From: Chloroflexaceae bacterium
Lineage (GTDB): Bacteria > Chloroflexota > Chloroflexia > Chloroflexales > Chloroflexaceae
Reading direction: 5' to 3'
Assembly: GCA_025057155.1 (NCBI GenBank)
Contig: JANWYD010000010.1
Location: 166,061-230,060 of the forward strand
DNA length: 64,000 nucleotides
Shown here piece by piece: positions 36,578-45,194 of the stretch; position 1 is the stretch's first letter, and each line of letters opens with the position of its first letter. The notes under the pieces are model-generated. The model ran no database searches. It saw nothing but the letters and a program-made list of their open reading frames with translations, and had not been told where the DNA came from. Both the position numbers and the translations under genes were made by a program.

Positions 36578-37863
36578 TGCTCTTCTCCGAGCGCATGGGG
36601 ACCTGCCGATAGTGAATGGCTTGCGTGGCTCGAGTGTGACCATCGAACGTGGGGCTGGAACACGCCGGCAACTTCGGCGCCGTGAAGGTAGCCCTTCACG
36701 TAAAAGATGCCGCTTGTATCGGTGGCGTACACCAGCGCCCGCCGGTGGTCTTCAAGACGAACTTCGATCATGTACATATCCGGCGCGAGTTGCAGCGGAT
36801 CGATCCACAGGACCACGCTGCCTTCGCCGTATATCCCCTGGCGCATTTCGTCTGCGGGGCTTTTGAGAAAGCAGCAGACCACCCCATCGGCGCGCCGGAT
36901 CTGCACGACGAAAGCCGGTGTCTCCAACGGTTGGGGAGCGACATAGCTGATGCGCAACATCAACGCCTCATCAGGACCAAAAGCCTGTTCTGGCTGTTCC
37001 CAGGCATTCAGCAGTTCGCTTTTGACAACAAAGCCGATGCTCTGGGCATCGTCCTCCGTGCCGCTGCCCGTGGCGCTGTCGGCGAGCTGGTTCCGCAGCC
37101 GCGAGAGCGCTGCTTCCCGGTCCTGTTGCCGGTACATCTGGATCACTTCGACCGGATGGCCATCGGCCTGGATCTGGCCTCCGCGCAGCAACAGCGCCCG
37201 GGTGCAGAACGTGCTGACGCTCCACAGGTTATGGGAGACGAAGACGATGGTAGCCCCATCGCGGTGCAGTTGATGCATCTTGGTCAGGCAGCGTTGTTGG
37301 AAGGCTGCGTCGCCCACGGACAACACCTCATCAACGAGGATCAGATCCGCGTGCACATGGGCTGCCACGGCAAAGGCCAGGCGCAAATACATTCCGGAGG
37401 AGTAGCGTTTCACCGGTGTATCAATGAACTGTTCCAGACCGGCAAACTCGACGATGTTCGCAAACTGGGCGTCAATCTCGCGCCTTTTTAGCCCCATAAT
37501 GATGCCATTCAGGTAGATGTTTTCACGACCGGTGAGATCGGGGTGGAAGCCTGCGCCCAGTTCGATCAGCGCGGCCATCCGTCCACGTGTCGTGATCTGG
37601 CCTCTGGTGGGGAAGGTAACGCGCGAGAGGAGCTTCAGGATGGTGCTCTTGCCGGCGCCGTTGTGGCCGATGATCCCCACAATCTCGCCCTGTTCAACCT
37701 GAAAACTCACCTCATTGAGCGCCCAGAACAGGTGCTGGTCGTGCGCGAGGCCGTGTCTGCGCATCAAGCGTTGCGCCTGACGGGCCAGCGCCTCGCGCAG
37801 AGTGGTTTGTCCCATCCCAAGACGGTAGGCCTTTGAAACCCGGTTGAACTCGATCAGGCGCAT
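36574..37863 (-). CDS. wzt: polysaccharide ABC exporter ATP-binding protein with C-terminal glycan-binding domain
   Basis: The 429-residue protein has an ABC domain (about 1-250) with Walker A GHNGAGKST (66-74), the YSSGM signature-like segment, Walker B LILVDEVLSVGD and the switch histidine in VFVSHN. A beta-rich C-terminal domain of about 160 residues follows, as in Wzt proteins that read the finished O-antigen-type chain before export. Its partner permease gene starts 12 nt upstream. Its stop overlaps the first GT2-TPR gene. This indicates an ABC-dependent export route in addition to Wzx/Wzy. Confidence 0.92.
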   Translation of the reverse strand: MRLIEFNRVSKAYRLGMGQTTLREALARQAQRLMRRHGLAHDQHLFWALNEVSFQVEQGEIVGIIGHNGAGKSTILKLLSRVTFPTRGQITTRGRMAALIELGAGFHPDLTGRENIYLNGIIMGLKRREIDAQFANIVEFAGLEQFIDTPVKRYSSGMYLRLAFAVAAHVHADLILVDEVLSVGDAAFQQRCLTKMHQLHRDGATIVFVSHNLWSVSTFCTRALLLRGGQIQADGHPVEVIQMYRQQDREAALSRLRNQLADSATGSGTEDDAQSIGFVVKSELLNAWEQPEQAFGPDEALMLRISYVAPQPLETPAFVVQIRRADGVVCCFLKSPADEMRQGIYGEGSVVLWIDPLQLAPDMYMIEVRLEDHRRALVYATDTSGIFYVKGYLHGAEVAGVFQPHVRWSHSSHASHSLSAGPHALGEEQ

Positions 37864-37875
37864 AGATTGCCAGGG

Positions 37876-38658
37876 CTAGATCAGATCCGCAAACAGACAC
37901 TCTACTCGCTTAAAATACCAGTACGAAATCAGGACGACTACGGTGGTGATCGCGATGGTGATGCTCAGGTAGAACCAGTCGGGAGGTTGATTAAAGAAGA
38001 TGATCCGGCGGTAACTCTCAATCAGGGTTGCCATAGGGTTCAAGAAGTAGAAGAACTGTAAACGTTCCGGTACAAGGCTCGTTGGATAGATAACGGGCGA
38101 GAGATACATCCAGATCTGTAATGCCAGCGGAATAATGAACCGTACATCACGGTAAAATACATTGATCGCCGCGGCGGCCAGACTTATGCCCACGGTAAAG
38201 AGCACCTGAATGGTGAGCAACAGTGGCAGGAAGATAATCGTCCAGCCGACTGCAATCTTGTATACGATCATCAGCGGGGCAAAGATCACCGCGGCGATCG
38301 CGAAGTCTACCATTGAGACGAGATTCGCAGCTATGGGCAGAATTTCGCGCGGAAAATAGATTTTACTCACCAGATTGATGTTGTTTATCAGGCTTGGCAT
38401 CGCCATAGTCAGAGAATTGGCGAAAAAGGTCCAGACCAGCAGGGCGCTATAGGCGAACGCCGGGTAGGGCACGCCGTCGGTTGGGACATGGATAAACAGG
38501 GCGAAGATCAGACTGAAGACGATCATCAGCGACAGAGGTTGCAGAATGGCCCATGCCGCGCCAAGCAGCGACTGGCTGTAGCGCACCTTGAAATCGCGGA
38601 GCGTCCAGATGTAAAGCAGTTCGCGGGCGCTGGCGAGTTCTCGCAAATGGTTCAGCAT
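37876..38658 (-). CDS. wzm: polysaccharide ABC exporter permease
   Basis: The 260-residue ABC-2 type permease has six hydrophobic segments and the family motifs YSQSLLGAAWAILQPL, SKIYFPREILP and NVFYRDVRFIIPL. The tail FFLNPMATLIESYRR-like stretch is also typical of Wzm/RfbA proteins. With the Wzt protein encoded 12 nt downstream it forms an exporter for completed undecaprenyl- or lipid-linked polysaccharide. ATG 38658 is chosen over 38721 because the conserved start of these permeases (MLNHLRELASARELLYIW) lies there. Confidence 0.92.
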   Translation of the reverse strand: MLNHLRELASARELLYIWTLRDFKVRYSQSLLGAAWAILQPLSLMIVFSLIFALFIHVPTDGVPYPAFAYSALLVWTFFANSLTMAMPSLINNINLVSKIYFPREILPIAANLVSMVDFAIAAVIFAPLMIVYKIAVGWTIIFLPLLLTIQVLFTVGISLAAAAINVFYRDVRFIIPLALQIWMYLSPVIYPTSLVPERLQFFYFLNPMATLIESYRRIIFFNQPPDWFYLSITIAITTVVVLISYWYFKRVECLFADLI

Positions 38659-38853
38659 AGCCTTCGTCGAGCATCTCCTACCGCGACCGGGAAGGTTGTG
38701 CTGCCGCCTGTTTCCAGGCAAGCGGAAGCGGAGGGAAGCCAGATCGCCTTGGGTTCCTTCAAGACAACCGCTTATCCTTTCACGGATACCGCGGGGGCCT
38801 CTCGCCCCGCGTCCAGCGCTGAGGAGAAGACCTGTTGCGATGCCGAGCTTGTC

Positions 38854-39849
38854 TTATTCGCGGATTGTTCCATAAAGCTCACGGATCAACGCACCGCGAT
38901 CCATCGCCAGGATAGGCTCGGCGGTGCGCATCAGGCGCGTGGCCCTGAGGGCGCGCAGTTTGCCCAGGATATTGCTCCATTCGATCACCAGCCAGAGACG
39001 TGGAACCTCAGCTTCATACGGGCTGATGGCTCCGCGCATCAGACGCCACTGGCGCACTAGCATCGAGAGCATGTAGCGCGGGAGCGCCGCCATCTGGCCC
39101 ATAATACGCTGGCATTGAAACCGTAGATCGCGAGGGTACCCGGTGTACTTGCGATACAGCGTGTCGAGGAGGATCTCGCCGAACCCGTAGTGCTGATAGA
39201 GGCGCGCCAGCCCCTGCTCGGTCGTCCGGTGATGGTGATAGATGATGGCCTGCTCGGCGTATACCAGACGCGCCCCTGTTTGGAGCTGGATCCGCCAGGA
39301 GACATCAACGTCTTCAGCGGTGATCAGTCGCTCGTTATACCCGCCGATCTGCAATAAGAGTTCCCGGCGATACGAGGCATTGGCTCCGTATAGATGCGGC
39401 AAGAACTCGTGCTCCCCGCTAATGAAATTGACCAGCGGAGCATATTCGTCCAGGAACATCTCGACAATGGTACGCTCGCTGTGGACGTAAGCGCCAATAT
39501 AACCTCCAACTCCACCCACCGCCGGGTCGGCGTATGGCTTGACCAGTTCCTGGAGCCAGGCCGGATGGGCCACACAATCAGCGTCGGTCGTGGCGATAAT
39601 CTCGGCGTCGCTTCTCTCCAGGCCATAGTTGCGGGCTGCCGCCAGGCCACGCACCGGGTTCTGGTAGAGCCGCACCGGATAGCGCCGGACAACATCTATG
39701 GTATTGTCATGCGAGCCATTTTCTACTACGATAACGTCATATAAATGCCGCGGATAATTCTGCTCTAAGAGGCTCTCTAAACACTTCCCTATCATCTCGG
39801 CGCCGTTATACACGCCGATAATGACACTGATGCTTGGAAGTGATCTCAT
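38854..39849 (-). CDS. GT2 glycosyltransferase with C-terminal hydrophobic region
   Basis: The 331-residue GT-A enzyme has SVIIGVYNGAE, VVENGSHDNT, TTDADCVAHPAW (metal site) and the acceptor motif AEDVDVSWRIQLQTGA. The last 100 residues contain amphipathic helices, consistent with peripheral membrane association. It is divergent from the GT2-TPR group. It lies 195 nt upstream of the wzm start in the same direction, suggesting it may initiate or begin the chain exported by Wzm/Wzt, but that is inference. Confidence 0.85.
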   Translation of the reverse strand: MRSLPSISVIIGVYNGAEMIGKCLESLLEQNYPRHLYDVIVVENGSHDNTIDVVRRYPVRLYQNPVRGLAAARNYGLERSDAEIIATTDADCVAHPAWLQELVKPYADPAVGGVGGYIGAYVHSERTIVEMFLDEYAPLVNFISGEHEFLPHLYGANASYRRELLLQIGGYNERLITAEDVDVSWRIQLQTGARLVYAEQAIIYHHHRTTEQGLARLYQHYGFGEILLDTLYRKYTGYPRDLRFQCQRIMGQMAALPRYMLSMLVRQWRLMRGAISPYEAEVPRLWLVIEWSNILGKLRALRATRLMRTAEPILAMDRGALIRELYGTIRE

Positions 39850-40325
39850 AGAAATGCTTTGCTTTCTGGGGGGGAATATCGAGTCTGTCTGAGACTCACA
39901 GGGAGCGCGACTGTGCGCGGTTCCTCGAACCGTGTACGTGCCCGTGGCCTGTCGTGGTTGCCGCCACTGCCGTGATCAGTACGTCCAGGCGTGGCGATGA
40001 TAGGTGGCAGGGGTAAGTTTAGTAATGACCGGCTGGCGGAGCGCTGCTCACGCGACTATCCGGTCAGGCGACTGCGCGTCATGTACATACGCCCACTAAT
40101 ATACTACACTTGCTCAGAACCTGTCCAATACCAGAACGATGGAGGGGAGGTTCGCGCAGCCGGGCGGATAGCCCGCTAAACGCAGCGTCCATCTTCCGCT
40201 GCGTCAGAACCAGATCCTGCACTTTGCCTGGGGTGGCAAACAGAGCCGGTCGGATAAGTTGATATTTCCCGGAGGAGGGTAAGGCGGGGAGGAACGTGGG
40301 GAGGGCTCGCCAGCATCTGGCAGTT
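39850..40325. other. 476-nt gap, nothing recognised
   Basis: Between the GT2 gene and the methyltransferase gene no open frame is convincing on either strand. A GGTAAGTTTAG segment near 40012 recurs near 42435. The gap may hold the GT2 promoter on the minus strand, but I could not place -35 and -10 boxes. Confidence 0.35.
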
Positions 40326-41069
40326 TTATCTTCCCGTCACATAATAGGTCCAGAATTGATGTGAGCTCTTTGGCGAGCCGTTGGGGGTAATGTCAAGGAT
40401 TCGTGCGCCAAGGGTATTGAGCTTCGCAGTGACCCGGGCTTGAGGGATGGCGTGAACCTGCTGAGGATACAGTCTCAGTCGCCGGTAGAGCGTTGTATCC
40501 GCGATCCCCAGACTGCTGAGTATTGCATACAACCTGCGGCGGATCTGAATGCGATAGATAAGTTTGAGTTCATGCAACACCGTAAAGACGAGCAGGCCAT
40601 TCTCGGCAAGGCGACGCACAAACTCCTCGATATACTGTAGCACGATCTCTTGATCAGCTATGTGATGGAGAACCCCCCAGCAGTGGATGAAGTCAAATTT
40701 ATGGTGTAGAGGTAACGATAATTTAGGGGTTGTATTCACAAAGAAAAACGAATTTGTATCTGATCTATACAAATTGCACGCCTTGATAATCAGGCTGTGG
40801 GAAATGTCTAATCCGACATAGTATGAGAAATGCCGGCGAAAGCCACGAGCCATCCGTCCGACTCCGCAGCCGAAATCGAGCACCCATTCATGGCCGTAAG
40901 GCACGTTGTATCGTTTCACGTGGTCAAGAAGCTGCTCAACCTGATGATCCCCCGTCTTGAGGAACTCCTCAAGATCCCAGGCGTTGAACTTGTTCGTCCC
41001 GGTCATCGCCCAGAAGGGGTCCAGGTTTCCGAGGGCATCCCACTGCCGCTTGATCTGCTGCAAAGACAT
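40326..41069 (-). CDS. class I SAM-dependent methyltransferase
   Basis: The 247-residue protein has the Rossmann motif I VLDFGCGVGRMARGF (about 62-76), motif II YVGLDISHSLI and the later FDFIHCWGVLHHI segment, as in small class I methyltransferases. The N-terminal helix region QQIKRQWDALGNLDPFWAM is shared with methyltransferases found in glycan loci. Strong RBS (GGAGG 7 nt upstream of ATG 41069). It probably O- or N-methylates a sugar residue or chain end; a methyl cap acting with Wzm/Wzt is a speculative idea. Confidence 0.85.
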   Translation of the reverse strand: MSLQQIKRQWDALGNLDPFWAMTGTNKFNAWDLEEFLKTGDHQVEQLLDHVKRYNVPYGHEWVLDFGCGVGRMARGFRRHFSYYVGLDISHSLIIKACNLYRSDTNSFFFVNTTPKLSLPLHHKFDFIHCWGVLHHIADQEIVLQYIEEFVRRLAENGLLVFTVLHELKLIYRIQIRRRLYAILSSLGIADTTLYRRLRLYPQQVHAIPQARVTAKLNTLGARILDITPNGSPKSSHQFWTYYVTGR

Positions 41070-41160
41070 TCGCTGTCCTCCGTATTGTTCAGCGCTATCC
41101 TATCACACGCGGACAACCAGACACCAATTCGGTGCGCAGGCCGCTCTGGCAGCTTCATGC

Positions 41161-42327
41161 CTACAGATACCCCAGCACGCGCGGATAGCGCTTCCTGATC
41201 CCCCGATACGAGGCGCCCAGCGGCAGCAGCACGGCGAGGCCGATCAACCAGGCGGCGTAGCCCCAGATGATCCGCGGGCCGGGCAGGCTGGCAAGCTCCA
41301 GCATCTGCGAAACCAGGTTGTAGATTACAATATGCGTCACATAAAAGAATAACGAAACCTGACCGACGAGAACCAGCCAGCGCAGGGGTCCTTCGTTGGT
41401 CAGGTGCGGCCAGGCATAGAACCCCGCCAGCATGAGCGCGGCTATCCCCAGGTTAAAGGCGAAGAAGGTCAGGCTGGGCGGGGCCTTGCTCATCACCAGG
41501 AAGTGGGCCGCGCTGCTACCCACCACGCCAAACGCTCCCAGATCGCCGATCCCGCCTGTCAGGCGCAGCGCCAGCCAGAATGCCAGCAGGCTGATCCCTG
41601 CTGCCACCCAGGTGCGCGGTCGCAGCAGCGCCGGATGGCCCTGCAATGTCCCGACGGCGTACCCCAGCCACAGTAGCGGTCCCCAGCCCAGCACTGCAAA
41701 GCCCAGCGCCGGGCGGGTATCGTAGCTATAGGTTAGCCAGAAAGCCTGCCAGAACGGCTGCGGCTCGCCTGCGGCCAGCCCGCCAGCGAGCGCCCCGATG
41801 GCGATCTGGTGCATCCCCAGTACGGTCAGGCTGATCCCGGCCAGGACAAGTGGAGGCAGGAAGCGCAGCAGGCTCAGCAGGACCATCGTTGTGGCAATCG
41901 CCGTAAGCACGTGCACGTAGGGAGTAGCTCCGCGCCAGAACAGGTTGCAGATGGTCAGATCCAGCGCCAGGATCAGGCCAGCGCGGATCAAGATATAACG
42001 GGTGGTGGCGTGTTCTGGACGGCCCTTGCGCCGCTGCGCGGCGGCGTAGAGGGCCAGGCTGTAGCCCCCCAGGAGGAAGAAGATCGGCGAGGCCAGATTG
42101 GTGAGCAGACCGCTCATCCAGTATGGCGCGCTCTGGAGGGTCACCGGCTGGCCGCCGTAGGACTCGGCCTGCAGCCCTGCGCCCACGAAGAAGCTGGCGT
42201 GGTCGAGGGCCATCAGCAGCAGGGCCGCGCCCCGCAGCGCGTCAAGAGCGACGATGCGCGCGGTCGAAGCCGCCCGCTCGCCCGGGATGGCTATGCTCCT
42301 GTTGGCTGTAGTAATGCCTGCTGCCAT
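41161..42327 (-). CDS. HGSNAT/DUF1624-type membrane acyltransferase
   Basis: The 388-residue polytopic membrane protein starts with a soluble tail and then RIVALDALRGAALLLMALDH, the conserved start of the heparan-alpha-glucosaminide N-acetyltransferase/DUF1624 family, where the histidine is thought to carry the acetyl group. About ten hydrophobic segments follow, including SPIFFLLGGYSLALYAA. It probably moves acetyl groups across the membrane onto an extracellular amino sugar. The ATG at 42327 has AAGGAG 7 nt upstream. It is transcribed separately or after hairpins from the 42538-45009 gene. Confidence 0.85.
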   Translation of the reverse strand: MAAGITTANRSIAIPGERAASTARIVALDALRGAALLLMALDHASFFVGAGLQAESYGGQPVTLQSAPYWMSGLLTNLASPIFFLLGGYSLALYAAAQRRKGRPEHATTRYILIRAGLILALDLTICNLFWRGATPYVHVLTAIATTMVLLSLLRFLPPLVLAGISLTVLGMHQIAIGALAGGLAAGEPQPFWQAFWLTYSYDTRPALGFAVLGWGPLLWLGYAVGTLQGHPALLRPRTWVAAGISLLAFWLALRLTGGIGDLGAFGVVGSSAAHFLVMSKAPPSLTFFAFNLGIAALMLAGFYAWPHLTNEGPLRWLVLVGQVSLFFYVTHIVIYNLVSQMLELASLPGPRIIWGYAAWLIGLAVLLPLGASYRGIRKRYPRVLGYL

Positions 42328-42392
42328 GACCTTGCTCCTTAACGATTGCCGGTCGCGGATTTTCGCTGGCCGGTCTGACGCGGCGCAGGGGT

Positions 42393-42415
42393 GTGGGGAA
42401 ACCAGGTTTCCCCAC
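42393..42415. terminator. perfect 11-bp hairpin GTGGGGAAACC-A-GGTTTCCCCAC
   Basis: Perfect 11-bp arms flank a one-base centre, so it is nearly a 23-bp palindrome. It shares the GGAAACC/GGTTTCC core with the hairpin at 9399-9428. It lies between two minus-strand genes and could be a terminator, operator or mobile palindromic element. Confidence 0.45.
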
Positions 42416-42495
42416 CCTCAACTGGCTGCCCGCGGTAAGTTTAGCAACGTCGCTTACCATCGTAGCCAGAGATGAAGGTTCCTGGAGGGCCAGGG

Positions 42496-42530
42496 TATCC
42501 CGGACGCTCCCGAAGGAGGTATCCGGGATA
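42496..42530 (-). terminator. nested hairpin just downstream of the spermidine-synthase-like gene
   Basis: Outer arms TATCCCGGA (42496-42504) and TCCGGGATA (42522-42530) surround an inner CTCC-CGAA-GGAG hairpin (42507-42518). It begins 7 nt after the gene's stop codon on the minus strand, as expected for a transcript end, but no T-run follows. Confidence 0.6.
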
Positions 42531-42537
42531 GGCGCTC

Positions 42538-45009
42538 CTAATCCGTCGCAATCCGGCTATCGAGTGGCAGGGCCTCCTGCACCGGGGTAGGGGCCTGAGC
42601 CAGATGCGCCTGCCAGAGGGCCGCGCACAGGCCGCTGGCGACCAGATAGCATGCGGCGCTGCATGCCAGAGCGACGGTAAAGTTGCTGACCATGCTCACC
42701 AGGATGACCACAACCGAGCCTACGACCGAGAAAACGCCGTTCATACCCCAGGCCCAGGGCACCATTTGCGGCGCCCGTTCACCCAGTTGCCGCAGTCCGG
42801 TTGGGAAGGGCATACCCATAACGGTTGCCAGTGGCGCGATTAAGAGCACGCTCGCCAGGATGCGCGCTCCATCGGAGAGTCGCAGCAAGGCGCCGAAGAT
42901 CGGTGGCAGCGCGAGAATGTACAGCAGGATCAGGCTGCCGATCAGCGCGAGGGTTGCCTGGAGGTGCTGTACGCTGTGCAGGATGCGCCGTCCGAGCAGG
43001 CTGCCCAGGGCCGAGAAGGCCAGCATGCTCGCAATCGTGGTGGTAACTGCGTGAATGGGATAACCGATGAAGAGCGTAAAGCGCTGGATCAGCACGATCT
43101 GCACAAAGATGTAGCCCGCGCCCAGCAGACTGAAGTAGGCCAGGATCGGCATGGCGCCCGCGGCGCGCAACCCGTTGCGCCGGTAGCGCGCCAGTGGCGC
43201 GACGATGAACAGGATTGCGGTCGCGACGGACAGGGTGAACAGGGTAAGCAGAATGAGATTGCCGATAGGGAAGCGGTTCAACCGGCCCTGGTAGGCGTCG
43301 TTAAAGTGCAGATTGCTCCACTTAAAGTAGTTGTAGAAGAACGGATTATCGTCGGTGACCGGGAAGATGTTGAAGATATAGGCTCGCTCAAAGGCCCGGG
43401 GGTTGTCGGCGTAGAGGTACTGGGTGAACGTATTGTCGAGGCGCACCAGCGGATCCTGGAGCATAGTGAAGTTGTTTGCCGCCGCCCAGGCGCGCAGCCG
43501 CTCCATCTGCGCCGCGGTGAACGGCGCGCGCGAAACCAGGAGTGTGGCATTCTGGCCGCTCTCGTTGGCCACGATAGCGATGTGGTCGCCGGGTCGCTCG
43601 ACGCCCATCCGGCGCAATGCCTCGGCGGCGAGCCCGGCGAGGCGCAGCATCTCGCGGGGGGGCGCGTTAACATCGCGCGTCCACGAGAAGACGCCGCGCG
43701 GGGTCAGGGCGTTGAGCGACTGTTCGAGCGCCTCGACGGTATAGATGTACGACTCCGCCAGTACGTAGGCTCCTCCGGAGAGGGCGGCCAGGTTGTCGAG
43801 GCCGATGCCCTGGATGATGTCGTACTTTTCCTGGGTGCGGCTAAGGAAGCTGCGTCCCTCGGCGACGATCAGCCTGGTGCCGGGGTGCTCGGCCAGGCGC
43901 CCGGTATAATCGGCATATGGCCCGGTGAGGAGCTCGACAATGCTCGGGTTGAGTTCGATTGCCGTGATCGAATCGGCGCTGTAGAGCCGGGCAAGCAGAA
44001 TATCGAGACCGCCTCCGACGCCGATCTTCAGCGCCTTCGGCTTGTCGATGCCCAGATGGTACACCGCGCTGATCACCGCATGGTCAAGGAAGCGAAAGCG
44101 CTGGAGATCCTGCTCGCTGCCATCGAACTGATACATGCCGGTCATCGAGGTGCCGTCAATGGTCACCAGGCGCAGCGGCAGTTCGGGGCGTCCGTCGAGC
44201 GGGTAAGCCGAACTGACTGCGCCCACGATCATCGGCTCAGTGACTACGATTTCCGGCATCACGTCAACCCGGCCCACCGGGTTCCAGCGAGTATATTCCG
44301 GTTGAACGCCCTGGGCGCGGATGGCCCAGCCGAGTTCCTTCGACTCGGGTGCCGGTAGCACGAGCGGACGCACCGGCAGGATTGCCACCAGGGCCAGCGG
44401 ACCAAGGAGCGTAGCTGGAACGACCCAGCGCAGGTGGCGCGGAAGCTCCAGCCCGAACAGTACAGCCGCAAGAGCGCCCAGGAGGCCGATCAGCGCAATT
44501 GCCGCGGGTCCCCCGAGTAGTTGGATGATCGCCAGGATGCAGATCGTGGCCATGCCCGCGCCGAGCATATCAGCAAAGTACAACTTGTGGGAGCAGGTGG
44601 GCCATTGGCTGAAGGCCGCGGCGATGGTCAAACCGCCGGTGAAAAAGGTGGTGAAAAGGCAGACGAAGTAAATCGCCAGGCCCGCTATGGTCCAGGGAAG
44701 CTGGGCCGCGCGCAGAGGATCAATGGCGACGAAGCGGATCGCCACCAGATTGATCAGGCTGGCCAGAGCGAAGCTCAACGCCAGCAGTCCCAGGCGCCGT
44801 TTGAGAGTGGTCCTGTCCCACTGATGCACAGCCAGGAACGTGCCCGCCGCGCCTCCGCCCAGGAGGGCCACGCCGATCACCAGGTAGGTAAAGTGGTGCC
44901 AGATCATGAGCGAGAAGATGCGTGTGAAGGTGATCTGGAGCGCCAGCACCCCGCCCGAGACGAGCGCAAGGGCGAGGTACTTCCCCCCAGCGATGAGCGT
45001 TCTGCGCAT
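42538..45009 (-). CDS. membrane-embedded spermidine synthase-like protein
   Basis: This 823-residue protein is a fusion: an N-terminal block of about six to seven membrane segments (1-240), a central SpeE-like domain (about 260-560) and a second membrane block (about 600-810). The central domain shows GVGGGLDILLAR (SAM/dcSAM site), TAIELNPSIVELL and EGRSFLSRTQEKYDII. The family is called spermidine synthase-like, although activity in such membrane fusions is unproven. AAAGGA lies 7 nt upstream of ATG 45009. Its role in this glycan locus is unclear. Confidence 0.82.
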   Translation of the reverse strand: MRRTLIAGGKYLALALVSGGVLALQITFTRIFSLMIWHHFTYLVIGVALLGGGAAGTFLAVHQWDRTTLKRRLGLLALSFALASLINLVAIRFVAIDPLRAAQLPWTIAGLAIYFVCLFTTFFTGGLTIAAAFSQWPTCSHKLYFADMLGAGMATICILAIIQLLGGPAAIALIGLLGALAAVLFGLELPRHLRWVVPATLLGPLALVAILPVRPLVLPAPESKELGWAIRAQGVQPEYTRWNPVGRVDVMPEIVVTEPMIVGAVSSAYPLDGRPELPLRLVTIDGTSMTGMYQFDGSEQDLQRFRFLDHAVISAVYHLGIDKPKALKIGVGGGLDILLARLYSADSITAIELNPSIVELLTGPYADYTGRLAEHPGTRLIVAEGRSFLSRTQEKYDIIQGIGLDNLAALSGGAYVLAESYIYTVEALEQSLNALTPRGVFSWTRDVNAPPREMLRLAGLAAEALRRMGVERPGDHIAIVANESGQNATLLVSRAPFTAAQMERLRAWAAANNFTMLQDPLVRLDNTFTQYLYADNPRAFERAYIFNIFPVTDDNPFFYNYFKWSNLHFNDAYQGRLNRFPIGNLILLTLFTLSVATAILFIVAPLARYRRNGLRAAGAMPILAYFSLLGAGYIFVQIVLIQRFTLFIGYPIHAVTTTIASMLAFSALGSLLGRRILHSVQHLQATLALIGSLILLYILALPPIFGALLRLSDGARILASVLLIAPLATVMGMPFPTGLRQLGERAPQMVPWAWGMNGVFSVVGSVVVILVSMVSNFTVALACSAACYLVASGLCAALWQAHLAQAPTPVQEALPLDSRIATD

Positions 45010-45194
45010 GAAAACGTCCTTTCAGCGATGCGTTCAAAATGATTGCAAGATAGCTACGCTGTGTGTCCGGCAAGTTCCATGGGTGGTCGAGACAGAGGGT
45101 TTCCGCGAGGGCTCTACTCTCTCCGACCTGCCTGTTCAAGCAGTTGCGCGATGCTCCAAATCTCCTCCGTTCACATCAGGCGGGAACCTGCACT

